DNA from: Chloroflexota bacterium
GTDB taxonomy: Bacteria > Chloroflexota > Dehalococcoidia > RBG-13-53-26
Direction: 5' to 3'
Length of the DNA stretch: 6,695 nt
Assembly (NCBI GenBank): GCA_030616195.1
Contig: JAUWXW010000091.1
Span: 1-6,695, forward strand
The notes under the pieces are model-generated. The model was not told where the DNA came from, did no database searches, and saw nothing but the letters and a program-made list of their open reading frames with translations. The translations under genes were made by a program, and so were the position numbers. Numbering within the stretch: position 1 is the stretch's first letter; each line of letters starts with the position of its first letter. Of the stretch, positions 1-5,538 are shown one piece after another.

Positions 1-474
1 ATCAACGGAGATGCCCTGGGTGCAGGCCTGGCTCTGGCTCTAAGCTGTGATCTGAGGGTTGCCTCAGCCGAGGCCCTTTTCGGTGTTCCTGACCTTACTC
101 GTGGCTGCTTCCTGGCACGTGGTCTCACCCAGTGGTTGCCGCGGATGGTGGGCAGGGGCAAGGCCATGGAGCTAATCCTCACCGCTGAGACCATTGATGC
201 GCCTGAGGCGCAGCGGATCGGTTTAGTTCATCAGTTAGTTCCACAGCAGGAGGTTTTGTCGGAAGCAGAGAAGCTGGCCAAAGATGTGGCCTCCAAGGGA
301 CCTCTGGCTCTCCGATATGTCAAGGAAGCAGTAAACAAGGGTTTGGACTTGACCCTGGAGCAGGGACTGAGGCTCGAATGTGACCTCTACATGATCCTGC
401 AGACTACCCGCGATCGTATCGAAGGTGTTACGGCTTTCCGCCAGAAAAGGCAGCCCTCTTTCACCGGGGAATGA
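1..474 (+). CDS. Crotonase (enoyl-CoA hydratase/isomerase) family protein, 5'-truncated
   Basis: The frame is open from the first base, so only the C-terminal 157 residues are visible, roughly 60% of a usual 260-residue crotonase. The visible part starts inside the second CoA/oxyanion-hole element (residues 2-17, NGDALGAG...SCD) and continues through the FGVPD segment to the C-terminal trimerisation helices, ending in the family-typical AFRQKRQPSF. Crotonases act on cytosolic acyl-CoA thioesters, stabilising an enolate in an oxyanion hole. In a gapless alignment from memory with rat mitochondrial enoyl-CoA hydratase, the first catalytic Glu (Glu144) is Ala11 here and the second (Glu164) is Asp31. 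The following GAGGTQ loop is also altered (ARGLTQ). Classical hydration is therefore doubtful, and an isomerase, thioesterase, decarboxylase or hydrolase-type crotonase is possible. The stop overlaps the start of the next gene by ATGA at 471-474. The family is certain, the reaction is not. Confidence 0.93.
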   Translation: MNGDALGAGLALALSCDLRVASAEALFGVPDLTRGCFLARGLTQWLPRMVGRGKAMELILTAETIDAPEAQRIGLVHQLVPQQEVLSEAEKLAKDVASKGPLALRYVKEAVNKGLDLTLEQGLRLECDLYMILQTTRDRIEGVTAFRQKRQPSFTGE

Positions 475-1007
475 GATTTGGCAAAGTGAAGTTGAAGCTG
501 GATTTGCATACGCACTGTGGTGAGGCAACGTCACTCTATACTCCTAATCTGGACATTGTGAAGAGAATTGTAGCTGCGGTGAAGGCGCGGGGACTGGACG
601 GAATTGGTATCACCGAACACTACAACAGGACTTATGGATATAAAGTGAGGGAGATGGTCGAGCGTGAGCTCAACAACGAGATAGTGATTATTCCGGGGCA
701 GGAGATGGACAAGGGACCATTACACATGGTGGTGCTATACCTGCCCGATGATATTACCTTCAGGTTTATAGCCCACCCCGGCTATCCCCCTGTAAGGGAT
801 CTCGCTTCTCACATAGACGGTAGCATCCACGGCATTGAGCTCAAGAATCCTTTGCACGATGATGAAATGGATGAGGAATTGATAAGAGAAGTGGCTGAGA
901 AGCATAACCTGATCCTATTGACCGATAGTGACGCCCATTTCCTGGGCGATATTGGGCAATGCTATAACGAGATTGATATCGAAGAACTGTGTGATCGAGC
1001 CAGATGA
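471..1007 (+). CDS. Small PHP-domain metal-dependent hydrolase
   Basis: This 178-residue protein carries the ordered metal-binding motifs of the PHP (polymerase and histidinol phosphatase) superfamily: DLHTH with His13 and His15, ITEH with Glu49/His50, PGQE with Glu78, His85, AHPGYP with His102, and a C-terminal TDSDAH with Asp152, Asp154 and His156. These would form a multinuclear metal site in a distorted TIM barrel. Known PHP proteins are phosphoesterases or nucleases, such as histidinol phosphatase, the YcdX type and DNA polymerase III proofreading domains. The substrate here cannot be read from sequence. At 178 residues it is short but keeps all the motifs and has no fused domain. No signal peptide or membrane segment is seen, so it should be cytosolic. 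It overlaps both neighbours by ATGA, which implies translational coupling with two crotonases. ATG 471 is preceded by GGGGA at very short spacing; an in-frame GTG at 486 is an alternative start. Confidence 0.9.
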   Translation: MRFGKVKLKLDLHTHCGEATSLYTPNLDIVKRIVAAVKARGLDGIGITEHYNRTYGYKVREMVERELNNEIVIIPGQEMDKGPLHMVVLYLPDDITFRFIAHPGYPPVRDLASHIDGSIHGIELKNPLHDDEMDEELIREVAEKHNLILLTDSDAHFLGDIGQCYNEIDIEELCDRAR

Positions 1008-1783
1008 GAAGCGACTTCCAGACTATCATCTATGAGAAACAGGACGGTTTAGGGTATGTTACTCTCAACCGGCCCCAGGTACTGAATATTTACAATGTTC
1101 AAATGCGTGATGAGTTATGTCAAGTACTCGGGGCTATTCGTGATGACCCAGAAGTAAGGGTGGTTGTCTTCAAAGGCGCTGGTGAAAGGGCCTTCTGCGC
1201 CGGAGCAGACTTGAGCGAGTTCCTGACCGCACCATCGCCGGTGATTGCGCGCCAGGTAAGGTGGGAGCGTGATGTCTGGGGGTTGTTCTTGAGCCTGCCT
1301 CAACCCCTTATCGCTGCCCTTCATGGATACGTTTTAGGCTCGGGGATAGAGATAGCCCTTTGCTGTGATTTGAGGGTTGCTGCCGAAGATGCCCACTTTG
1401 GCCTCCCTGAAACGTCTCTGGGGATTATCCCGGCCGCTGGTGGCACCCAAACGCTGCCACGCACTATAGGGAGAGCCAAATCATTAGAGATGCTGTTAGC
1501 TGGACGCTGGATCGATGCTGAAGAGGCTCTGGCCGTGGGGCTGGTTAACCGCGTTGTGCCTCGAAAGGATCTCCTTGCCAGTGCTGAAACGACAGCCAGA
1601 AAGATAATGTCTCTGGCTCCTCTTGCGGTAAGATGTGCTAAAGAAGCGATAACCAGAGGAAGCGACATGAGCTTTGAGGAAGGTTTAGACCTGGAAAGGC
1701 GTTTGGCTGTCTCGCTACTGGCAAGCCAGGACGCTCTGGAGGGGATGAGGGCGTGCCTTGAAAACAGGCGCCCTGATTTCTGA
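1004..1783 (+). CDS. Enoyl-CoA hydratase/isomerase family protein (complete crotonase)
   Basis: At 259 residues this is a full-length crotonase. The N-terminal strand and LNRP motif (residues 21-24) are followed by the first oxyanion-hole segment AFCAGADL (63-70), the second segment HGYVLGSGIEIA (107-118), then FGLPE (132-136) and PAAGGTQ (143-149), with C-terminal helices ending in ENRRPDF. Both Glu residues of a true hydratase are present at Glu116 and Glu136, matching Glu144 and Glu164 of the rat enzyme. The expected reaction is reversible hydration of a trans-2-enoyl-CoA to a 3-hydroxyacyl-CoA in the cytosol, a beta-oxidation step; the chain or ring preference is unknown. ATG 1004 sits inside the stop of the PHP gene (ATGA, 1004-1007) without a clear ribosome binding site, so translation probably depends on coupling. 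Compared with the upstream crotonase it shares the SCD/CCDLRVA segment and overall plan, suggesting related but functionally divergent paralogues. Confidence 0.95.
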   Translation: MRSDFQTIIYEKQDGLGYVTLNRPQVLNIYNVQMRDELCQVLGAIRDDPEVRVVVFKGAGERAFCAGADLSEFLTAPSPVIARQVRWERDVWGLFLSLPQPLIAALHGYVLGSGIEIALCCDLRVAAEDAHFGLPETSLGIIPAAGGTQTLPRTIGRAKSLEMLLAGRWIDAEEALAVGLVNRVVPRKDLLASAETTARKIMSLAPLAVRCAKEAITRGSDMSFEEGLDLERRLAVSLLASQDALEGMRACLENRRPDF

Positions 1784-1793
1784 AAGAAGTGAC

Positions 1794-1800
1794 GGAGGTG
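1794..1800 (+). promoter_or_regulatory. Ribosome binding site that fixes the Sir2 start
   Basis: GGAGGTG lies five bases before the in-frame GTG at 1806. It is the best Shine-Dalgarno match in this junction and argues for GTG 1806 over the upstream TTG at 1758. The TTG has no comparable site and would overlap the preceding crotonase gene by 26 bases. Confidence 0.75.
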
Positions 1801-1805
1801 CAAGT

Positions 1806-2582
1806 GTGGAAGAGCAAATAGAGCGACTGGCCGACATGATTGTCCACTCCAAGCGGGTGGTAGTCTTTACCGGAGCAGGCATAAGCACCGAGTCAGGGAT
1901 ACCGGATTTTCGCGGCCCCGGTGGCATCTGGGAAAAGTATGATCCCGCGGATTTCACCTTACAGCGATTCCTGAGCAGTCCGGAGGCCAGAAAGAAACAC
2001 TGGGAGTTCTACCTGAGTGGAGGATTCGGCCAAGATGTGAAGCCAAACCTAGCCCATTACGCTGTTGCCGAACTGTTCAATATAGGCAAAGTCAAGTGTG
2101 TCATCACCCAGAACGTGGACAATCTCCATCAGCAGGCCGGGGTTCCGGAGGACGTGGTCATGGAGTTGCACGGTAACATGAAGTGGGTAAAATGCCTTGG
2201 CTGCGGAAAGCGCACTCCCCTGGAGGAAATTGTGGAGTGGGCCAAGGCTGAGAACCTCGACGACCCGCGCTGCCCGGAATGTCAGGGAATACTGAAACCG
2301 GACGCCGTATTCTTTGGCGAGTCTTTGCCGGAAAGGGTATTGTCCGACGCCGCCAATTACTCCAGCAATTGCGACCTGTTCATCGTTATCGGCTCCACGC
2401 TGGTTGTTACGCCGGCCGCGTTCATGCCGCAGTATGCGCTACAGAGCGGAGCCAGGCTGGTGATCATCAATATCGGCTCCACGCCTCTGGACCGCCAGGC
2501 GACTATGCTGGTCGAAGCCAAGGCGGGCGAGCTAATGTCAAAGGTGGTGGAGAAAGTAAAGGAAAAAACGGATCGCAAGTAA
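1806..2582 (+). CDS. Sir2-family NAD-dependent protein deacetylase (sirtuin)
   Basis: Starting at GTG 1806 the protein has 258 residues, normal for a bacterial sirtuin; an in-frame TTG at 1758 would add 16 residues. All signature motifs are present: GAGIS..SGIPDFRG (23-37) for NAD binding, TQNVDNLHQ (101-109), catalytic His122 in ELHGN, a four-cysteine zinc site (Cys130, Cys133, Cys156, Cys159), FFGESLP (169-175), GSTLVV (196-201) and the NAD-contacting INIGSTPLD. It removes acyl groups from lysine using NAD+, giving nicotinamide and O-acetyl-ADP-ribose. The Tyr-x-x-Arg pair of SIRT5/CobB-type desuccinylases appears as Tyr69-Leu-Ser-Gly72, so the Arg is missing and deacetylation is more likely than desuccinylation. 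From memory the sequence resembles the Thermotoga maritima enzyme (class U). It lies 22 bases after a crotonase and 21 bases before an acyl-CoA synthetase, a known type of sirtuin target. Confidence 0.96.
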   Translation: MEEQIERLADMIVHSKRVVVFTGAGISTESGIPDFRGPGGIWEKYDPADFTLQRFLSSPEARKKHWEFYLSGGFGQDVKPNLAHYAVAELFNIGKVKCVITQNVDNLHQQAGVPEDVVMELHGNMKWVKCLGCGKRTPLEEIVEWAKAENLDDPRCPECQGILKPDAVFFGESLPERVLSDAANYSSNCDLFIVIGSTLVVTPAAFMPQYALQSGARLVIINIGSTPLDRQATMLVEAKAGELMSKVVEKVKEKTDRK

Positions 2583-2603
2583 ATTACGAAGGGGGAAGAA
2601 AGA

Positions 2604-4166
2604 ATGAACACTTTGGACTTTCTCAGTATATCCAGCGCGATCTGCCCCGATCGGGACTGCGTCGTATTTGAGGGAAAAAGATGCACCTTCAGTCAAGTAA
2701 ACGCCAGGTCAAACAGGTTGGCTAACGCCCTGGCCAATCTGAGCATCAGAAAGGGGGACATGGTAGCTATATTGCAGGTCAATTGCAATCAATTTCTTGA
2801 AACGTACTACGCAGTAGCCAAATTGGGTGCCATTCTTGTCCCCCTGAACTTCAGGGCCAAAGAGGATGAGCTCACCTACATGTTGAACAACAGCGGGGCT
2901 GTGGCTCTCTTCGTCGGCGACCGTTACGTGAAGATGGTCGACGCTATGCGTCCCGACCTTACCTCTATCAAACAGTATATATCCATCGACGGCAAAGAGG
3001 AGAACATGCACTTCTATGATGATCTCCTCTCCTCGGGTTCACCCGACGACGTGGTGGCTGATGTCGACGATGATGACATGACCTTACTCATGTATACCGC
3101 GGGCACCACCGGCCGCCCTAAAGGTGTGCCTATGACCCATAATAGCTATGGTATCTATGTGCTGGACAATGTGGACCCGGCCAATCCCGATATAGAGGAA
3201 AAGAATCTCCTCACTGTGCCCCTTTACCATGTGGCAGGATTCCAGGCCCTGCTGGCTGCCGTATATGGAGGGCGCACCCTGGTAATGATGAGGCAGTTTG
3301 AGGTAGATGACTGGATGGAAACCGTACAAAGGGAGAAGGCCAACCGGGCCATGCTCGTTCCTACCATGTTGAAGAGAGTGATAGACAATCCCGATTTCGA
3401 TAAGTACGACGTCTCAAGCCTGAGGGTAATAACCTATGGAGCAGCGCCGATGCCCTTTGAGGTGATCAAGAAAGCTATAGAGGTCCTGCCTAATGTGAGG
3501 TTCATTAACGCCTTCGGGCAGACGGAGACTTCTTCTACCATTACCACCCTGGGGCCGGAAGACCATGTCATCACTGGCACGCCGGAAGAGAAGGAAAAGA
3601 AACTAAAGAGGCTTGAAAACTCTATCGGTAGACCTATGCCCGACGTAGAGATGAAGGTTATCGATGCGGAAGGAAATGACTTACCTCCCGGCGAGATAGG
3701 GGAGTTTGTGGCCAGAGGGCCTCGGATAATGAGCGGATATTTCAAGGACGAGGAGAAAACGGCCAAGGCCTTTACCAAGGATGGATGGCTGCGCACCAGT
3801 GATACGGGCTACAGAGACGAGGACGGTTATTTCTATCTCGCCGGTCGAGGGGATGATATGATCATTCGAGGAGGAGAGAACATCTCCCCTGAGGAAGTGG
3901 AGAATGTTCTCTACTCCCATCCCAAGATTGAGGACGTGGCGGTAATCGGTGTTCCAGACCCAGAGTGGGGTCAGGAGGTAAAAGCGGTGGTTGTCCTCAA
4001 AGAAGGGGAATCAACCACTGCCGATGAGATAATGGAATACTGTCGTCAGAAGCTCTCCAGCTTCAAGAGACCGCGAGCCGTCGTATTTGTAGACGAGCTT
4101 CCTCGTAACCCGATGGGCAAGGTGCTCAAGAGGGAACTTCGAGCTAAGTACGGGCAGGGTTTGTAG
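2604..4166 (+). CDS. AMP-forming acyl-CoA synthetase (ANL superfamily)
   Basis: This 520-residue enzyme has the full set of adenylating-enzyme motifs: the phosphate-binding loop YTAGTTGRPKG (164-174), the aromatic/substrate region LYHVAG (207-212), YGAAPM (278-283), NAFGQTE (302-308), TSDTG with ribose-binding Asp400, the hinge motif GRGDD (414-418, hinge Asp417), RGGENISPEEVE (422-433) and the C-terminal PRNPMGK with catalytic Lys506. It converts a carboxylic acid, ATP and CoA into acyl-CoA, AMP and pyrophosphate in two steps, with a domain rotation between them. Length and motif style fit class I fatty- or aromatic-acid ligases; the acid is not predictable. A strong ribosome binding site (GGGGGAAG from 2591) precedes ATG 2604. 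Lys506 is the residue that is acetylated in related ligases and reactivated by sirtuins, and a sirtuin gene lies immediately upstream. No membrane segment or signal peptide is seen. Confidence 0.96.
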   Translation: MNTLDFLSISSAICPDRDCVVFEGKRCTFSQVNARSNRLANALANLSIRKGDMVAILQVNCNQFLETYYAVAKLGAILVPLNFRAKEDELTYMLNNSGAVALFVGDRYVKMVDAMRPDLTSIKQYISIDGKEENMHFYDDLLSSGSPDDVVADVDDDDMTLLMYTAGTTGRPKGVPMTHNSYGIYVLDNVDPANPDIEEKNLLTVPLYHVAGFQALLAAVYGGRTLVMMRQFEVDDWMETVQREKANRAMLVPTMLKRVIDNPDFDKYDVSSLRVITYGAAPMPFEVIKKAIEVLPNVRFINAFGQTETSSTITTLGPEDHVITGTPEEKEKKLKRLENSIGRPMPDVEMKVIDAEGNDLPPGEIGEFVARGPRIMSGYFKDEEKTAKAFTKDGWLRTSDTGYRDEDGYFYLAGRGDDMIIRGGENISPEEVENVLYSHPKIEDVAVIGVPDPEWGQEVKAVVVLKEGESTTADEIMEYCRQKLSSFKRPRAVVFVDELPRNPMGKVLKRELRAKYGQGL

Positions 4167-4226
4167 ACGGACTGTGACCAAGAATTGAGGGGAGGACCAG
4201 CATCGGCTGTTGTCGAGGGTTGACAC

Positions 4227-5075
4227 ATGGCTAGCAAGATCTGGAGTTACATCGAGGTACTAAAGCCCCGGGAAACGAGTCTGCTTATCTTCATTAGCCT
4301 TTGCGCTGCTATTGTGGCAGCGGGTGATGATCTCTTACCAGGTCGTCTTGTCTTTACCTTGGTGACCGTGGCTTTGGGTTGTGGCGGTGTCAACGGCCTG
4401 ACTAATTATCTTGATCGCGAAATCGACGCCCGGATGCAGAGGACAAAACACCGTTCACTGCCTTCCAAACGTATCGATCCGCCGGAGAAGGCTTTGTTAT
4501 TGACCGTAGTTATCACCGCGGTTTCCCTGGGGTTAGCCTGGTTTCTCCATCCTATGTGCTTTGCCGCCGGCTTAATAGGAACCCTGGCTGCGGCAACCAG
4601 GCGAAAAACGGTGGTCTGTCCTTTCTTTGGGGCAGTGGCGAGTTGCTCTCCGGTGGCCATCGCCTGGTTCTCTTTCAAGCCCGAGTTCAGCCTGCCGCTC
4701 CTGTTCCTCTGCCTCCTGATATGTATTTGGGTTCCTATACACGTGTGGAGTGTGATGATTGCCCACCGAGAAGATTACATTGCCGGTGGAGTGCGTTACT
4801 TTCCCCTGAGCAGGGAAAACAGACAAGCGGTCAAGGTGCTCCTTTTGCTCTCTTTGCCTCTGTTCGCTGTCTCTATAGCGGTGTACTTCAGCAGTGACCT
4901 GGGATGGCTTTATCTAACGGTGGCAGGCTTCTTGGGTATTCTAATGTTCTACGCCAATTATCGCCTCATAATTACCAGAGTCTCGTACGATGCCTGGAGA
5001 GTATACAAGTTGTCTGCCTTTCCTTACTTAGGTGTGATTTTCCTGGCTATGGGCGTGGACTCGTGGCTGATATAA
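4227..5075 (+). CDS. UbiA-family prenyltransferase, protoheme IX farnesyltransferase-like
   Basis: This 282-residue integral membrane protein has about eight or nine hydrophobic segments. The first Asp-rich motif NYLDREID (Asn60, Asp63, Asp67) is followed by a basic stretch, QRTKHRSLPSKRI (71-83), as in heme O synthases (CtaB), where the usual RPLP is here RSLP. The second motif region, WVPIHVWSVMIAHREDY..GGV..FP (168-193), matches the CtaB pattern W-PPHFW...DY..AGVPMLP. Such enzymes transfer a prenyl group from a prenyl diphosphate to an aromatic or porphyrin acceptor using Mg2+ held by the Asp motifs. The middle CtaB motif (GGAAGAFPPLIGW) is weak here (FGAVASCSPVAIAW, 134-147), so the acceptor may not be heme. 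No cytochrome oxidase genes are visible. ATG 4227 has GAGGG at 4215-4219, seven bases upstream. The gene lies 60 bases after the acyl-CoA synthetase with no terminator between, and is probably the last gene of the operon. Confidence 0.85.
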   Translation: MASKIWSYIEVLKPRETSLLIFISLCAAIVAAGDDLLPGRLVFTLVTVALGCGGVNGLTNYLDREIDARMQRTKHRSLPSKRIDPPEKALLLTVVITAVSLGLAWFLHPMCFAAGLIGTLAAATRRKTVVCPFFGAVASCSPVAIAWFSFKPEFSLPLLFLCLLICIWVPIHVWSVMIAHREDYIAGGVRYFPLSRENRQAVKVLLLLSLPLFAVSIAVYFSSDLGWLYLTVAGFLGILMFYANYRLIITRVSYDAWRVYKLSAFPYLGVIFLAMGVDSWLI

Positions 5076-5111
5076 CCGCCTGCCTAGTGAGAAGCTCAAC
5101 AAAATACGGTA

Positions 5112-5133
5112 GCCTAGAGCATCTGCTCTAGGC
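5112..5133. terminator. Perfect hairpin 1, probable terminator part
   Basis: Arms GCCTAGAGCA (5112-5121) and TGCTCTAGGC (5124-5133) are exactly complementary around TC. With a realistic RNA loop this leaves an 8-9 bp stem. It starts 37 bases after the prenyltransferase stop. It has no T-run of its own and sits two bases before a second perfect hairpin, so the pair may act together. Confidence 0.55.
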
Positions 5134-5135
5134 AT

Positions 5136-5157
5136 GGTTGGAGCAGATGCTCCAACC
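5136..5157. terminator. Perfect hairpin 2 with downstream T-run, probable terminator of the plus-strand operon
   Basis: Arms GGTTGGAGCA (5136-5145) and TGCTCCAACC (5148-5157) pair perfectly around GA. Five T residues follow at 5166-5170, eight bases after the stem. This is further than in a textbook intrinsic terminator, but the position after the last plus-strand gene fits. The central 12 bases are the exact reverse complement of those in hairpin 1. Confidence 0.55.
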
Positions 5158-5190
5158 CACCCCAGTTTTTGGACAGGCCCTAAAGGTCGT

Positions 5191-5290
5191 TCCCTACGTT
5201 GTGAGAAGCACCCGAAGGCGGTTTCGAGTGACGTACCCTGTTGCAGCGCCTTGCCTTGGTCTCACCGACGACACACCGACAATGTAGGGA
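5191..5290. repeat. Imperfect inverted repeat with GTAGGGA ends
   Basis: TCCCTACGTTGT at 5191-5202 is the reverse complement, with one mismatch, of ACAATGTAGGGA at 5279-5290. The two copies bound about 76 bases with no gene. The arrangement could be the ends of a small non-autonomous element or two independent copies of a dispersed repeat. No flanking target-site duplication is evident. Confidence 0.4.
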
Positions 5291-5293
5291 TGA

Positions 5294-5311
5294 ACCTCGC
5301 CACGGCGAGGT
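5294..5311. repeat. Small perfect palindrome
   Basis: ACCTCGCC (5294-5301) and GGCGAGGT (5304-5311) form an 8 bp GC-rich stem around AC. It directly follows one GTAGGGA motif, as the hairpin at 5469-5492 also does. No T-run follows, so a repeat-element stem is more likely than a terminator. Confidence 0.45.
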
Positions 5312-5322
5312 GGAGAATACCG

Positions 5323-5349
5323 CATTGCTCAGCGCTCCGGCTAGCAATG
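5323..5349. repeat. Inverted repeat resembling widespread ATTGC/GCAAT intergenic repeats
   Basis: CATTGCT (5323-5329) and AGCAATG (5343-5349) are perfectly complementary around a GC-rich 13-base centre. On the minus strand the segment reads GTCATTGCTAGCCGGAGC..., which resembles, from memory, the GTCATTGCGAGC...GAAGCAATC palindromic repeats scattered through many bacterial genomes. It is probably a degraded copy, which is an inference. Confidence 0.35.
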
Positions 5350-5468
5350 ACGAACGAGGACTTGAACCCACCGAGAAAGGTGGATTACCAGGCTTTCCTT
5401 GCTTCCCACGCCAACGTGCCCATGATCCATAAGGATTGCAAAGATATTTCAGTCCTCAAAAGCACTGT

Positions 5469-5492
5469 AGGGAGGGGACTTGTCCCCTCCCT
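5469..5492. terminator. Strong GC-rich hairpin, possible terminator of the minus-strand slipin operon
   Basis: AGGGAGGGGAC (5469-5479) and GTCCCCTCCCT (5482-5492) form a perfect 11 bp stem around TT. It lies 46 bases beyond the slipin stop. On the minus strand it is followed by a short T4 run (complement of 5458-5461) after a few bases. The T-run is weak, so the hairpin may equally be a dispersed repeat recruited as a terminator. Confidence 0.45.
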
Positions 5493-5538
5493 GCTTCATG
5501 CCGGAAGCATGTCTACATGACCCTTAGCGGGTGCTATC

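Larger units (their letters stand above)
5076..5538. other. Non-coding, repeat-rich gap between convergent genes
   Basis: No convincing gene lies in these 463 bases. Open frames here run through perfect inverted repeats, have odd residue composition (rich in Cys, His, Arg and Ser) and lack ribosome binding sites. The content is inverted repeats at 5112-5133, 5136-5157, 5294-5311 and 5469-5492, three GTAGGGA-type motifs, and a degenerate ATTGC...GCAAT repeat. The convergent layout explains terminators at both ends. The middle is probably made of decayed dispersed repeats. Confidence 0.7.

Noticed and set aside
1..474. Naphthoyl-CoA synthase (MenB) identity suggested by the KRQP-type C-terminus
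   Set aside because: The characteristic MenB GPKVGSFD segment is absent (the region reads VPDLTRGCF), and that ending occurs in other crotonases too.
1321..1803. A 160-residue minus-strand frame opposite the second crotonase
   Set aside because: It lies antisense to a clear crotonase gene, has low-complexity Ser/Arg/Ala-rich content and no motif. It is a shadow of the coding strand.
1758..1805. Sixteen extra N-terminal residues for the sirtuin from a TTG start
   Set aside because: TTG 1758 lies inside the crotonase gene without a ribosome binding site, while GTG 1806 has GGAGGTG at ideal spacing and gives a normal family N-terminus.
3434..3796. A 120-residue minus-strand frame opposite the acyl-CoA synthetase
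   Set aside because: It is fully antisense to conserved synthetase motifs, Ser/Phe-rich and without a ribosome binding site or domain.
4220..4225. TTGACA resembling a -35 promoter element before the prenyltransferase
   Set aside because: It ends one base before the ATG, so transcription from it would begin inside the gene. No matching -10 element is placed usefully.
5134..5520. A 128-residue open frame on the plus strand in the intergenic gap
   Set aside because: It begins inside the second hairpin, crosses several palindromes, has no ribosome binding site and shows no recognisable domain or normal residue composition. It is better explained as frame-open repeat DNA.
5076..5538. CRISPR array or complete insertion sequence in the repeat-rich gap
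   Set aside because: Repeats are not regularly spaced or identical as in CRISPR, and there is no transposase frame or clear terminal inverted repeats with a target duplication.
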